Source: Maratus speciosus (taxonomy: Eukaryota; Arthropoda; Arachnida; Araneae; Salticidae). Taken from it: a DNA stretch of 64,000 nucleotides. The first letter of the stretch is position 1, and each line of letters starts with the position of its first letter. The DNA lies in contig OZ010800.1 in the NCBI GenBank assembly GCA_963932465.1, forward strand, positions 91,900,307 to 91,964,306, read 5' to 3'. Below are positions 23,127-34,744 of the stretch, piece by piece. The notes under the pieces were generated by a model, which was not told the DNA's origin, did not search any database, and worked only from the letters and a program-made list of their open reading frames with translations. The position numbers and the translations under genes are program-made.

Positions 23127-25412
23127 ATTAAGTTCGTTATTGGGCAAAATCGAACTAAGGAGGTCGAAATAGCGAGGGGTTTTGCGAAAAACGAAAAAAA
23201 AACAACAACACCGTAACTTCTTTATTATAATACATGTCAAATCATTTTAAAGTCATTATTAATTACGAGTTGGAACCCGCCGAATTTCGACGAAAGAAAA
23301 TGTTTACAAAGGAACTGATGCATCAAATTTATAATACATCAACAACAATAATTAGAATAAAAAATCCATCTTACACTTGTTAATTTAACTCTCTAAAGAC
23401 ATATTTTAACCTAAGATTAACAAAATACTTTTTTCATAAACTTCAACTGTTAAAATTATTGAAAAATTAAACTTAATTCATGTACGTCATCAGTAAAATA
23501 TAATCAAGATAAGTAATTTTGATTAAGTTAGTAATTGATGCTTGGTATTAGGTAATGAAATATCCGCAAAAATGATTTCACCTTAACATAATCATAGAAT
23601 TTTTCTACCTTTACATCTAAACCAAATCAAGTCATTTTCTACGTTTCACATCCATTTAAAAACATTTTTATGCGCAATAGGTTATTAATAAATATATTTT
23701 CAAGCTTGAAGTCACGTTTGTCAACTATTACAACTTTTCATGTTAAAATTCCCACTCGTGATTTGAGGTCTTAGTATAATCTCTGTACCTGCGCGTAAAA
23801 ATTCCAGAAATTTATAACTTTTAGACGTATTCAAGTAGAAATATCTCGTTTTATCAAATAAAATTATCGTTTACTTTTAAATATGACGTCATTTTCAGTC
23901 GCTGAAATATTTTGCCTATTGACTCAAACTCAATATCAGCGAAATGAAAAAATAGTGAAATGTAACAGCATCATGAGGGAAATTTTAAAGCGTTCTCTTT
24001 TTTAAAGCGTAACGTCGTTTTCTGTTCAAATTTTTAAAAATATATTTTTAATTGTAATGAAAAAATGGCATCAGTAAGAATATAATCAATAAAGATAACT
24101 AATCCACTTTTAACAGAAATGAAGTACTTCAGTTGCCACGATTAGAAAATTGATATTAAAAATTATAAAAAATTAATATCTCAAAAATAAATTGAGATAC
24201 AGCTTTCAAACAAATTGCATTTAAAATTGCATTTTTTTCTGCATACGACGGTGTAAACATTTAAAATGTGGGATGTTTAGAAGTTTAAAAATTTGCAGTA
24301 GCGAAAATTGCAAAAGCGAAATTTCATTTCAAATTTCAAAGTGTTGCCATTTGTCGAATGACGTATGCGTTACGCACAGATATGTTTGTCCTTTATAATA
24401 TAGATAGAAAAAAGGGCCAAAAATTTATGTATCAGATATTTTTGATAAAATTTAAAATGGCCTCAAGGGGCGAAAAACATTAGAGAGGGTTTTAGAGAGA
24501 AAAAAATTCATAACTTCGTCAATTCTCAAGATATAGAATTCAACTAAACTTATTATAAATCTTTTGCATACTATGTACAACTTTTATATTGACAAGTTTT
24601 TGATAGGACCAACTCTTACTGGAAAAAAAGAACGAAAAATAAAGGGGGGTTGAGGAAGAAACAAATTCATAACTTCGTCAATTCACAAGATATAAAATTC
24701 GCATGAATTTATTATATTTTTTCTTAATATTGTCTACAATATTTATATTGCAATTTTTGGATAGGACCAATTCTTACAGCAAAAACAAATTAAAAATACA
24801 TAGCGGTTGAGGAAAAGAAATCATCGTATTAAGGGTGCACTCAAATCCAAACTGCTTGTTTTCTGACTCATTTTTAAATTCACTTTTCCACTCAAACCTA
24901 TCCAATTGGAAGATTCTATTATTCAGAAACTATATAATGTGCCGTATTGGTCGATTTTTTGATAAAGGCAGAATATATTTCAAAAAAGGCTGTTAAAGTG
25001 GGCATTTTGAACCAAATATCCCGAAGCGATAGTGCTGGAAACTAAAAAAATGGTCGTACTGGGAAAATAATTATTGTAAAATCAAGTTCTAATTAATTGA
25101 ACGAAAAATTTAAACACAGGTCGCTTTAAAATCTCTTCAAAAGATCATGTAAGCAAGTTCATTTTTTTTGTTTTAAAAATGTGTCAGCAAATTCCGAGTT
25201 GTTGAGCGTATAAAAATATATATATTTTTTTAAACTTCCTTTACATGACTTTGATAAAACCGGTTCTTACATAAAAATAAAATAAAAAGTTCGTTAAAAG
25301 CGGCCATATAAAATTGTTTATCTCTAAACTTGATTTAATTTCCTGTTGGTGAAATTAGTACATAACTTTGAAATTTACCTCCGCCTGTAGGCCGAGCCGG
25401 CAGGGATACTTT
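23127..25412. repeat. Dispersed repeat B, copy 1 (interrupted)
   Basis: This copy matches 34365-35535 in the same orientation. Shared words include AAGTTCGTTA, CCAAAAATTTATGTATCA, CATAACTTCGTCAATTCT, CAAATCCAAACTGCTT, ATTCAGAAACT and, at the end, GAGCCGGCAGG. It is split by the Helitron at 23266-24404. Without it the copy is about 1.15 kb, the same as copy 2. There is no coding potential and the family is unknown. Confidence 0.85.
23266..24404 (-). mobile_element. Non-autonomous Helitron with empty-site evidence
   Basis: On the minus strand the element begins TCTATATTATAAAGGACAAA at 24404 and ends ...GGCGGGTTCCAACTCG at 23266, CTCG probably being a mutated CTAG. The flanks are A at the 5' side and T at the 3' side with no target duplication, as expected for Helitrons. 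Copy 2 of the surrounding repeat (near 34480-34505) reads straight through this point and serves as an unoccupied relative. The same 5' end recurs at 46551, 47509 and 53416. The interior is non-coding, so transposition would need a RepHel protein supplied elsewhere. Confidence 0.8.
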
Positions 25413-26964
25413 TATTTAAATTTTGTTTTAACTTTATATTATTAGTCAAATTAAAATTAGGGTAGAATACGCTGAATTACATTTTTAACACATTGTTATT
25501 CAAAAGACTCTAACGTATTAATGTTGTATAAATTAATTTTATTATTTGTATTAAATTTTAAGCTTTTATAATTTTTTTTTTCACCCTACGCAATTTGGTT
25601 TCTTTAAATAAATATGTATCATATATCTGTAAAGTGATTTTTCTGAAGGCATTATTTTAGGTATTTGGGGTGATTCTATGCAAATAAGACACTGTGATGA
25701 AACTGGAGGTTATTTAAATTTTTTTAACGGAAAAGAAACTAACGCATTTTTAAAACATGTAAATTAGTCATAGCTTTATTACATTAGCTCATTAAATTGC
25801 AGCATTAATTAAAACATAATTTTTTAAACATATAAAATATCATTTCTCCGCATGCAACTACTACCACTAAAAAACTAAAAAATAAAATTTCTTATTAAAA
25901 TATTTATATTTTTTTGCTGGCGTCTAATCTTCTTCTAATCTAAATCTTCTAATGTGAATACTTATTTCTATGTATGACATTTTGTCTGCACATGCAATTT
26001 TTATTTGGTAAAACAGTTCCAACTCTTATTTTGGATCTTTCTCACACTCATTAATAATTCTGGATATTTGAGATAGGTGGTACTGCTGTAGACTGAAATA
26101 TTGCACTTGTGCTGAGCACATGGGCCTTACCTGTCTGTAAAACAATTTCAAGTCACCCTGCAGAAATTCTTCTGTGTGTAAGGAATAATTTAATATACAG
26201 AATTTAAATTTTTAGAAATAAGTTATCTTCTAAAAGTAAATTGAAAGGTGGTTTATTTCTTCCTGAAGGGAAAATTTGGGAATATGTATTGTTTATTTAA
26301 TTTACTTATTTGTCCGGTTTCAATTTTTGACTTTTTTTTTTCAAACTGGCTTCCGCAAAAAAGTCGGAATAAGCGTAGAATAAAGGGGTACGGATAGAAA
26401 TAGGCCGCTCACCGCAGCGGTGGAAAATTTGTACTCATAAATACAAATTTTAAAAGCTAATTGTGTAACTTTTATCATACCCTCACTAGCCATTCCCTCA
26501 TATGAGGGAATGATTTTTATGTGAGAGAATTGCTCTATGATATTTAAAAATTTTGTTGAAATTTTAAGGCTTATGAAGAAAATAAAAGCGTATTTTTAGG
26601 CAAATAGGTGTATAAAATATTACTTATTAAGCAAAAGGTAATGAAAAGTCAGCAAGGAAACCAAAAAAAAAAATGTTCGTGGAGAAATTTCGTCAAAAGA
26701 TCTTGTGAAAGCGTTCAGCATTCAGTTGAAAATATCCCTAGTGCACAGCAGAAATATAGCTTATCATAATGAAATAATTAAGGAAATAAAGTCATCTTAA
26801 ACACAAAAGCTATCTTATTGCATATAAATTTCAGCGAAAAATTTATTTGTAAATTGACTGAAGAAATTCAGGCTGTACCTTTCGAAAGAGATTGACAACA
26901 AATAATTCTCCAACCAGGTAATATGTATACGTACACTAGGGACATAATAAATTTTACTTAACAG
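25413..26964. other. AT-rich region; perfect 22-bp palindrome at 26491-26512
   Basis: No gene is supported. CATTCCCTCAT and its exact complement ATGAGGGAATG adjoin at 26491-26512. The rest is AT-rich with short runs of A and T. Confidence 0.5.
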
Positions 26965-27174
26965 GAAAGTATTCACGAATTTCGATTGGATAATTTAGGA
27001 GCATGGGAAAAAAAAATGTATCTTGGAGAACTATTGGAAATTGATGACAAATCAGGCAAAGTAAATACTGTTGAACCTACAGTCAATGGAAAGTTTAAGT
27101 GGCATACGAAAGATGATATTTATAACTACATATGTAACCTTGTTAATATAAATTTAAGCTCTAGAGCCTTTTGA
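26965..27174 (+). pseudogene. Candidate coding exon or exon remnant of unknown gene
   Basis: A frame of about 70 codons follows a good splice-acceptor-like TTTTACTTAACAG ending at 26964 and runs to a TGA. Unlike the spurious frames nearby it has balanced composition: AWEKKMYLGELLEIDDKSG then KFKWHTKDDIYNYI. The pattern of an aromatic-Leu-Gly-Glu strand, acidic turn, Phe-Lys-Trp strand and Asp-Asp-Ile resembles short beta-barrel tails seen in some transposon-derived arthropod proteins. I make no firm assignment. A GT-like donor at 26918 would leave an intron of only about 47 bp, and the upstream frame has a stop. Alternatives are a chance frame or a decayed gene. Confidence 0.3.
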
Positions 27175-27504
27175 TACCAGAGGATGTAAATTTATTTTTT
27201 TTGGACAAAAGTTCTCAAAAAATATTGTTTGACATTGTTTTTCACAAAATTGGCATTTCTTCACATTGTAATAATCCCCTCATTCTAATAAAAATTTAAA
27301 AATCTAATAATTATAGAATTTCTTAATATTAAGCTTGACGGCTATTTTTACCCAATAAGTATCTTTTCTAGTGTCTTGTTACAAAAAACAAGTAATATAA
27401 AAATTCTGTTTTTAAAGTCAATTCCTACAAAAATTTAATATAATCCCTTAAGCTAATATTAGTTTTTGTTGCATTAAAATATCTCAATTTGTTGATTTTC
27501 TATA

Positions 27505-27715
27505 AGCAAGTAGGTTTACAATGGAAATCTATGGGAATTTGGCGAAATATTAGAGATATCGCCAATTTGGCGTCACTTTTAGTGACTCATTTTGGCCGCC
27601 AAATTTGGCGATATATCGTCAAGTTGGCGAAAAACTTGGAGGTATTTGGCGACAAAACATGTTCCACCCCTATGGTAACCCCCCTTATAGATATGAAGAT
27701 GCATTAAATGCTTCA
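27505..27715 (+). repeat. TTGGCGA-palindrome repeat, copy 1
   Basis: About 210 bp packed with TTTGGCGA and its complement TCGCCAA, many paired as palindromes (CGCCAAATTTGGCGA at about 27600). It runs from GGTTTACAATGGAAATCTAT to CCCCCCTTATAGATATG. Inverted copies occupy 31541-31702 and 32530-32770. Both strands are open here by chance of composition, so the 72-codon frame is not called a gene. Confidence 0.8.
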
Positions 27716-30700
27716 GTAACCAATGGCCGCCATTTTTCTCCCATGAAAAACTAAAATTATTTAATTAAAATTTAATTAATGAAGTAATATTTGAAAAAAA
27801 CTGTATTAACATCAATTGTCATCCAGTACAATTTAAAAAAATATTTCAACTTTATAGGATGAATAATAAGTATTTTATTAACGATTGAAAATTTGAACAA
27901 GATATATATATAAACAAATAAATAAATTAATATTGGGAGTGTGTGAACTAATAGTAGGAATTGAATTAGAAACTTCTGAAATGATTTATTTTTTCTTCAT
28001 CACTATGATGAAAAATAGCCTATTTGCGTAGAATCGCCCACTTACAAAACTCAAACTTCGTCGGATTTATTTAACTATTCTTTACTTAAAACAAAAGAAT
28101 AACTTATAAAAAATTAAGTGAACCATTTTCGTAGCATTTTAACATTTCTAAATAATGCTATTTAAGGAAAATCTTTGACTTTTACAAAATTTATGAATTG
28201 CAGCTTACAGAGATTTTTTTTCCTTTTTACAAAAGAGACATAGCGTTTATGCGAACATTTCTTTATAATTAAGTACTTGTAAGCAAGAGGAGACTTCTTT
28301 TTTTAATATTATTTTGATTTTAAAGCTTTTCTTATACGAGTTTTACACTTTTTTCATTAAAACGGAGATAAACAGCGATTTCATCGACATCTTAAGTGCG
28401 TTATCGATTAAGGAACTTCTTCAGTTCTAATTTATTTTTGATTACAAGTAATCAAATAGTAAAGTATTAATTTTAATTTATAAAGAAACCACGTCTCTTG
28501 CCTAGTCACGTCTTTTTTATTTAAGTTGTGAATGTCAAGTACTTCTAATTCTGAACTGAATAACGCTAGAAATAGAAAGATCTTTCACCATATAAAACGA
28601 CACTTTTAGTGTTACGGATTTAATCGAATAATTATTTTGCAAGCGATATCATTTATTTCACTACATGGATTTTCAAATATTTATTTCAAAATTGAAATCT
28701 ATAGAAATCATAAAGAATTAATATATATATCTCAATTTAATAATATTCTAACATTTCATATTCGAAATAATGAACTACTGAAAATTTCTCTTTTGAAAAA
28801 AAATTCTCTGAAAATTCATAAAATCGTTAGAAAGTTCTTGCAATCATTAAAGATATTTCAAAAAGATTTCGTTTATTAAAATTAATAAGCAACATTTTCA
28901 TTGATAGTGATTTTGTGGATTATTTACTTCTCTACTCATATCATATCCATGAAATATTATTTTTCGTATTTTATAAAATTAAAAAAAAAAAAAAAATTTA
29001 ACATTACGAACAAATACTGAACATTTTCAGAAATGAAAGATTACACTGATCGATTTTAACATTCCAAAAGCTGGATAGAAATAATATTAATAATTAAGAA
29101 GAAAATATTCATTTAAAAATAATTTTCCTTTCTACAACATAGAGTGCTTTTAAGAAACATGATAAAGTAAAATATTGGCAGCTCATCTTAACGCTTATTA
29201 CTCCAAATAAACGTTTTAAATGAATAATATAATATAATTTGCAAAGGGTAGTGATAATTGTGCTTACTTTTACCCAATCAGTAACACCATTTTAAACATT
29301 TCTCACTAAACTAATGCCTAAAAATCGTTAATTTCGTTATAAAAGTACTAGTTGCGAATACCATAGTATTTATGTGATTTATTCTAATTAAGTTAGTCAG
29401 TTTTTAACAATTTGACGTTTATTGCTTTTATACTGCTACAGGTAATTGCATTTCAGAAATATATCCTTAAAGTTGTTAAAAAGTTGTTATCCGGGCTTTA
29501 AAAGCCGATGGTACATAGAGCATGCCGCCCTGTCATTATGTATGTCCAAACCGTCCGTGTTTTTAAGGGTTAATATAGGCTAATTGCTGATGATTGTTTT
29601 CGAAAATCAATATCAACAATGCTTGTATACTTCTGCTACGATAGGTACCTCCAACGCTCCTCAACACCTTATCTGAACGCCTGCAAATCAAACTTTGTGT
29701 GTAAACGCAAAATGCGCTTTTCTCAAAAACCATGTGACCTAGGTTAATCGCTATAATTTTCCTGTAACGTTTAAAATAATGTGTACTACCTCTAATATTT
29801 TCATAATTTTAGTTTCAGTAGATTCTGAAATAGATGAGGGGGGGTGGGGCATAGTTTTGCACTACATTTTCGACGATATCTCTGAAAACAATATACCCAA
29901 AATTATAAGAAATGTATTTTTAAGTTCAGCGTTATCAAGTTTTTAAACGATACCCTACACGATATACAGAGAATTTTTTTTTTTAAAATATTAATTAGCC
30001 CCTCTACATTTTTTTAATATATTTGTGAATGTATAATAATCTGTAAATATGTGGGTCAATAGTCTTTGTTACTTTTCCCCATTTGAAATTTCCACGTTCC
30101 ATAGTTTACCAGTTAAATGGCTGTGACAGATGGTCAGAATCAGGAAGGATCTTATAATGGTTCCGTTTTAAGTTTTTAAGTACTTTAAGCTAAAAATCGA
30201 TCTTTTGACCAATTTTAAGCTAAACCGTCTCATTAAAAATTTTTATTTTCTATTTGTATAAAGACTCGAAGAGATATTATGCCGTAATAACACGCGACGG
30301 GGTAAATTTCACCTCAAACACAATTTTCTTCCTAAAAAAAAATGGATAAATTTTATGAGAACGCTACTGACCTGCATCATCTTTCAAGGTCAATTTGTAG
30401 AAGCCGTGGGTATAGGAATGTTGTTTCTTTGTCTGTTAGGAAGTATAAAGATAACACTTGGGAAGGAATAATCCCGCACGTGTAAGAACATTTAATATCG
30501 ATACGTTCATTCCTTACATGCAACACGCACGAAAATAATTTCAATGAAAAAGTTGCAGAAAAGCTACTTGTTTATACTGATAAAAATGAAATTGATAAAG
30601 AAACGGTATAGTATTGATATAAGTAATTAATAAAAGTATTAATATCAATTTTGAGAAATTTTTCCTGTTGAAATATGTAAAATAATTCGTTTGCAAATGT

Positions 30701-30952
30701 ATAGCGTTTTCTAAAAAAAAAAAAAAAAAACGTGATTTTTACAGAAAATTCTAAAAGTATGTAAATAAATATAAAATCACGGTTTATTTCCCTAAAAAGA
30801 TCAAATCTGGTGAATTTAACAATATACAGTAGTAGAGTTTTTTAAATACGAATTTAGCTAAGAATATGAGACAGAATAGGGTAAGATTCATCGCATGGGT
30901 GACCTAACTTCACAGAAACAGTCGCGTGTGTGTACGGGTTTAAAAATGTATA
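27716..30952. other. AT-rich region, no recognised gene
   Basis: The longest frame (28637-28879, 80 codons) is Ile/Lys/Asn-rich and has no domain. A mixed-composition block lies at 29630-29880. A TTAAGGGTTAA-like motif at 29564-29573 has no partner. An A-run is at 30713-30730. Confidence 0.5.
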
Positions 30953-30954
30953 TA

Positions 30955-31153
30955 CACTGTTAAAAATTTGCAGCATTCTGGCCAGTCATTTGACCGTTTT
31001 TATTGAAAACGCTTACACAACCGTAATTTAACACTATTCTGACCGTATTATTAGCCATTTTATGGTCCGAATATAGTTAAATTACGGCAATGGAACCGTT
31101 TTTTCAAAAAACGGTCGAATGACTGGACAGAATGCTGTAAATTTTTAACAGTG
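30955..31153. mobile_element. Short TA-flanked MITE with about 49-bp inverted termini
   Basis: The left arm begins CACTGTTAAAAATTTGCAGC and the right arm, on the other strand, begins CACTGTTAAAAATTTACAGC. Similarity continues through CATTCTG-CCAGTCATT-GACCGTTTTT, with about three mismatches in 49 bp. TA borders the element on both sides (30953-30954 and 31154-31155). The 199-bp element encodes nothing. High arm identity indicates a fairly recent insertion. Confidence 0.88.
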
Positions 31154-31157
31154 TATA

Positions 31158-31210
31158 TCTATAATAATAAATAAAGATGTTTGTGTGTGAGTGAGTGTGT
31201 CGACGGTGTT
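31158..31210 (+). mobile_element. Helitron-type 5' end
   Basis: After an A, the sequence TCTATAATAATAAATAAAGA is followed by a GT-rich stretch (TGTTTGTGTGTGAGTGAG), the usual look of Helitron 5' termini. A Helitron 3' end in the same orientation lies at 36442. Whether the two belong to one element is unproven. Confidence 0.5.
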
Positions 31211-31781
31211 TTGAAGAGACCACTGCACGTAGAGCTACAAAATTTGTGGAAAAGGTACGTCTATATATGAAGTTTTGCACCTCGAAGCCCGATTTTCGAT
31301 TTTTTGATTAAATTTTTCTTAATTTAATTTTTATGCGATTTTTAGCGCTTTTTATGTTTCGAGCGATTTTTCCATATAAGTGAGAAGAATATAGTCTCTT
31401 TCTCTTAAACCAATATAGTAAATTTTGTTCTCTTTTCAAAAAAGTATATTCAGAATTCGTGCAGCGATTTTTGAATTTTTAGCGAATTTTTTATGCAATT
31501 ATTGAACAGCATTTAATGCATTTCCATACCTATAAAGAGGTTGCCGAAGGGGACATAGTTCTGTTGCCAAATGCAGCCAAGTTTGTCGCCAACTTGGCGG
31601 TATATCGCCAAATTTGGTGACCAAAATGAGTCACCAAAAGTGACGCCAACTTGGCGATATCTCTAATATTTCGCCAAATTCTCATAGACTTCCATTGTAA
31701 ACCAATATGGATTATTTATAAAAACTTTTCAAAATAACAGACATTACATTACATTACAAGATAAAAACAATATAAAAGGAA

Positions 31782-31811
31782 GTTTCGGATTCATTCTGAA
31801 TCCCTCATCAG
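31782..31811 (-). ncRNA. Hammerhead-ribozyme-like motif
   Basis: On the minus strand: CTGATGA, one G, a perfect 6-bp stem GGATTC / GAATCC closed by AGAAT, then GAAAC. CUGAUGA-stem-GAAA is the hammerhead core, and Penelope-like elements are known to carry minimal hammerheads. One extra base before the stem, and stems I and III not shown by eye, keep this tentative. The same layout with a different stem occurs at 61725-61755. Confidence 0.5.
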
Positions 31812-31894
31812 CTAACTCCTAACGTAAAAATCATAGTAGGTTTTAACGTTCAACAAATAGAAAAACATTACATCAAGTTGCCAAAAAATTATAG

Positions 31895-32230
31895 TTAAAA
31901 CAAAACTGAATATTCTATTGGCAGAGATGCAGCCTCGTTAATTGCTTTATCAGCAGTTCTCGTGAACCAAGCTTCCAAAAACATACGACTTGCATAAATG
32001 CTGCAGCCTGATCTAATTATGAAAGCATTCCCAAAACTCGGAAAATGATCAGTTTTCATGGCGTGGTCAACAATTTTAGAATTTAAGTTTTTATTTCTAA
32101 AAGCATGTTTATGCTCCTTAAGTCTAGTTTCAAGTGTACGGCTGGTTTCACTTATGTAGACAGCATTACACTGTTTGCACGGAATTCCATAAATAACATC
32201 TTTAAACTGTGAGATTGGATATCCATGCTT
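31895..32230 (-). pseudogene. Penelope-like GIY-YIG endonuclease domain, 5' truncated
   Basis: One hundred and eleven codons and a TAA (31895-31897), open throughout but without a start; an upstream in-frame stop lies at the palindrome. The GIY-YIG-like core is VIYGIPCKQCNAVYISETSR followed by LETRLKEHKHA, then a helical tail with FLEAWFTRTADKAINEAASL. In Penelope-like elements this domain follows the reverse transcriptase and nicks target DNA. The second motif reads YIS where YIG is usual, a possible loss of activity. The reverse transcriptase part is absent. Confidence 0.85.
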
Positions 32231-33370
32231 AAGATGATCTTAAGCATCGATGAATATGAATGAATTCAGACGTAGTCCTTTTGTTTATATATATATATAT
32301 ATATAAACAATATGGATTACTTTCTTACAGAAAATCTACAAATTGAGATATTTTAATGCAACAAAAAATAATATTAACTTAAGGGATTGTATTAATTCGA
32401 TTTTTCCACATTAGGAAAAAGAATACAGTTCCTTTCTTTTAACCCAATATAGTAAATTTTGTTCTCTTTTCAAAAAAGTTTATTCGGAATTCGTGCAGCG
32501 ATTTTTGAATTTTTAGCGAATTTTTTATGCGATTATTGAACAGCATGTAATGCATGTCCATACCTATAAGGGGGGTTACCGTACGGGGGATCTAGTTCTA
32601 TCGCCAAATAACGCCAATTTTGTCGCCAACTTGGCGATGTATCGCCAAATTTGGCGACCAAAATGAGTCGCCAAATGTAACGCCAACTTGGCGATATCTC
32701 AAATATTTCGCCATATTCCCATAGACTTCCACTGTAAAGCAATAGGGTTTACTTGCTTACAGAAAGTCAACAAATTGAGATATTTTAATGTAACAAAAAT
32801 TAATATCAACTTAAGGGATTATATTAAATATATTTAAGGAAGTCCAAGTAAATTAATTATTAATAAAAGTAACATGATCTAATGCTTAGCATGATTTTCA
32901 AAACATAAATTTTAAAAGAGCCCACATGTCAAAGGAATCAGATTTGAAACTTTTATCTAATTATAGTAAATTTTGACTTTCGTGATTTTTGAACTCTTTG
33001 TGATTTTTAATGCGTTTTTTACGTTTCTTCGCGATCTGCTGCAATTTTTTGACATTCCATTTTTGACCTAAAGTACATTCTGCCCTCATTTCAATAAAGT
33101 TTATTCGGATTTCGTATATCAATTTTCGAATTTTTCGGGAATTTTGTATGTGATTTTTAGTGTATTTTAGAGATTTGTTACTATTTTTCCACATTAGTAA
33201 AGGAATCAACTTGCAATCTTCGAACATAATATATTGTGCATTTAAAGAAAGTTTTCGACAATTGCGATTGACTGTTTTTTAACAACTATGCAAATTATCA
33301 TATCCGGAACTGATGGCATATGTTCTTTAAAAGAAGGGCGGTTTCAAATCAATTAATAAGAAGAAATTGG

Positions 33371-34290
33371 ATGGTAAAAGATTATCGGTAGAATTGAGTA
33401 AAAAGATATCGAAAAGCGAAATAGTGGATGTATAATGAGGCAAGTAGGGACGGATCTGATGATTCCTGAATCAACAATGCGATATGTTTTGAAAACTTTC
33501 GTTGCCACTGGAGATATACATCCAATAAACAGTACTTGTCGCCAATCAAGAACAATGGCTCGAGAAGATTGAATTATGCGTCGAGTGGTAATAAACAGCG
33601 GACCAGGGACTATGACAGAAACCGCATCTCTATGGCAAGACAGCATAGGGCGACCAGTGACTCGTAAAATGTCTACAGAAAGATTGCATAAAATGGGCTT
33701 CCAATCATACAAAAGCAAAGGTAAGCCGATGTTAATTTCAGCTCAAAAAAGGAAATGTTTTCTATGAGATGTGTACCAATTAAAATAGACAGATCAGCAA
33801 TGGCATAGTGTTTTAAGGTGGATCAAACCACTTTTTAAATTTTGTAAAGGAAATATCGGTTGTCAGGTCGTACGCAAAAGAAATAAAGCTTTAAACCCAA
33901 AATACGTCAAACAAGAGTGCTAATTTTCGTAATATGTTCAATTTTTGGAAGGTCTTGGTTATTGTGGCGTCAACCAAATGGTGACTATCAATACACAACG
34001 TTATCGAGATATTTTGTGGAATCAGTTGTTGCTTTTAATTCAAACTTTCAATCGGGTTATCTTTTTCAACAAGACTTAGACAAACCGCATTCAGCTAGAA
34101 CAAAAAAAGCTTGTCTTGAACAAAATGGTACCCTGTACTAGATTGGGTTCCGAATTACCCGAACATCAATCTATCGAGGATTTGTGGCGATATTTAAAGA
34201 AGGAAGTTCAAAAAAGGACACTACAAAACATCTACAGTGGCAATCAGCAGTTTAATTATGGCTACCCTGTATATATATTACTATTTTGGA
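33371..34290 (+). pseudogene. Tc1-like transposase pseudogene 2
   Basis: It begins with KRLSVELSKKISKSEIVDV, continues as MIPESTMRYVLKTF (helix-turn-helix), and after a stop reads VINSGPGTMTETASLW and RLHKMGFQSYKSKGKP, the second DNA-binding domain. The catalytic half is scattered over several frames: FQQDLDKPHSART near 34070 and a decayed PEHQSIEDLWRYLKKEVQ near 34160-34215, where the usual PDLNPIE has changed. Many stops show it is old. Terminal repeats were not found. Confidence 0.82.
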
Positions 34291-34364
34291 CACGTAAACT
34301 ACCGTAATCCTGCACGCATCTCTTCAAAACTGATACATAAAATCAAGGGGTAGAAAATGTCGGT

Positions 34365-34701
34365 CAAGTTCGTTAATGCGCAAAATAGGACCTAGGTGAT
34401 GGAAATAGGGAGGGGCTTTATGAAAACCGAAAAATTCTCATAACTTTTTAATTTTCATACATATCAAATCAGTTTAAAGTTAATATCACTCCTAGGAAAA
34501 GCGCCAAAAATTTATGTATCACATATTTTTAATAAAATTAAAAATGGAATCGGAGAACGCAAAAATAAGGTTTTAGGGAGCAAAAATTCATAACTTCGTC
34601 AATTCTTAGGAAAGCGAATTCACTTAAACTTATTATACATCTTCTTAATATTATCTACAACATTTATATAAACAAGTTTTTAATATCACGAACTCTTACT
34701 G

Positions 34702-34744
<43 letters not shown>

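Larger units (their letters stand above)
31715..32307 (-). mobile_element. Penelope-like element, 5'-truncated insertion
   Basis: The insertion is delimited by a 12-bp duplication, CAATATGGATTA, at 31703-31714 and 32308-32319, both within the TTGGCGA repeat. It contains the end of a GIY-YIG protein on the minus strand and a hammerhead-like fold after the stop. A (TA)n tract lies at its upstream edge (about 32285-32305). A 23-bp palindrome (32225-32247) marks the point where the coding frame begins, likely a junction made during truncated reverse transcription. Confidence 0.8.
31300..33200 (-). repeat. Tandemly arranged repeat units holding TTGGCGA copies 2 and 3
   Basis: Two direct units of about 430 bp (about 31380-31702 plus 32320-32400, and about 32405-32830) share TTGTTCTCTTTTCAAAAAAG, TTCGTGCAGCGATTTTTGAA, CATACCTATAA and the TTGGCGA-rich core, here in the orientation opposite to 27.5 kb. 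A third partial unit follows at about 33085-33200. Flanking sequence is rich in GATTTTTAGCG-like words. A Penelope-like insertion (31715-32307) splits the first unit. A 69-codon frame at 32533-32742 arises from the repeat and is not called. Confidence 0.8.

Noticed and set aside
29564..29573. AAGGGTTAA-type end with nearby CCGTCCGTG
   Set aside because: It could be a right terminus of a TTAA element, but no left partner was recognised.
32533..32742. 69-codon frame with repeated Ser-Trp-Arg and Tyr motifs
   Set aside because: It is generated by the TTGGCGA palindromes; the same repeat is open on both strands and in other copies is broken.
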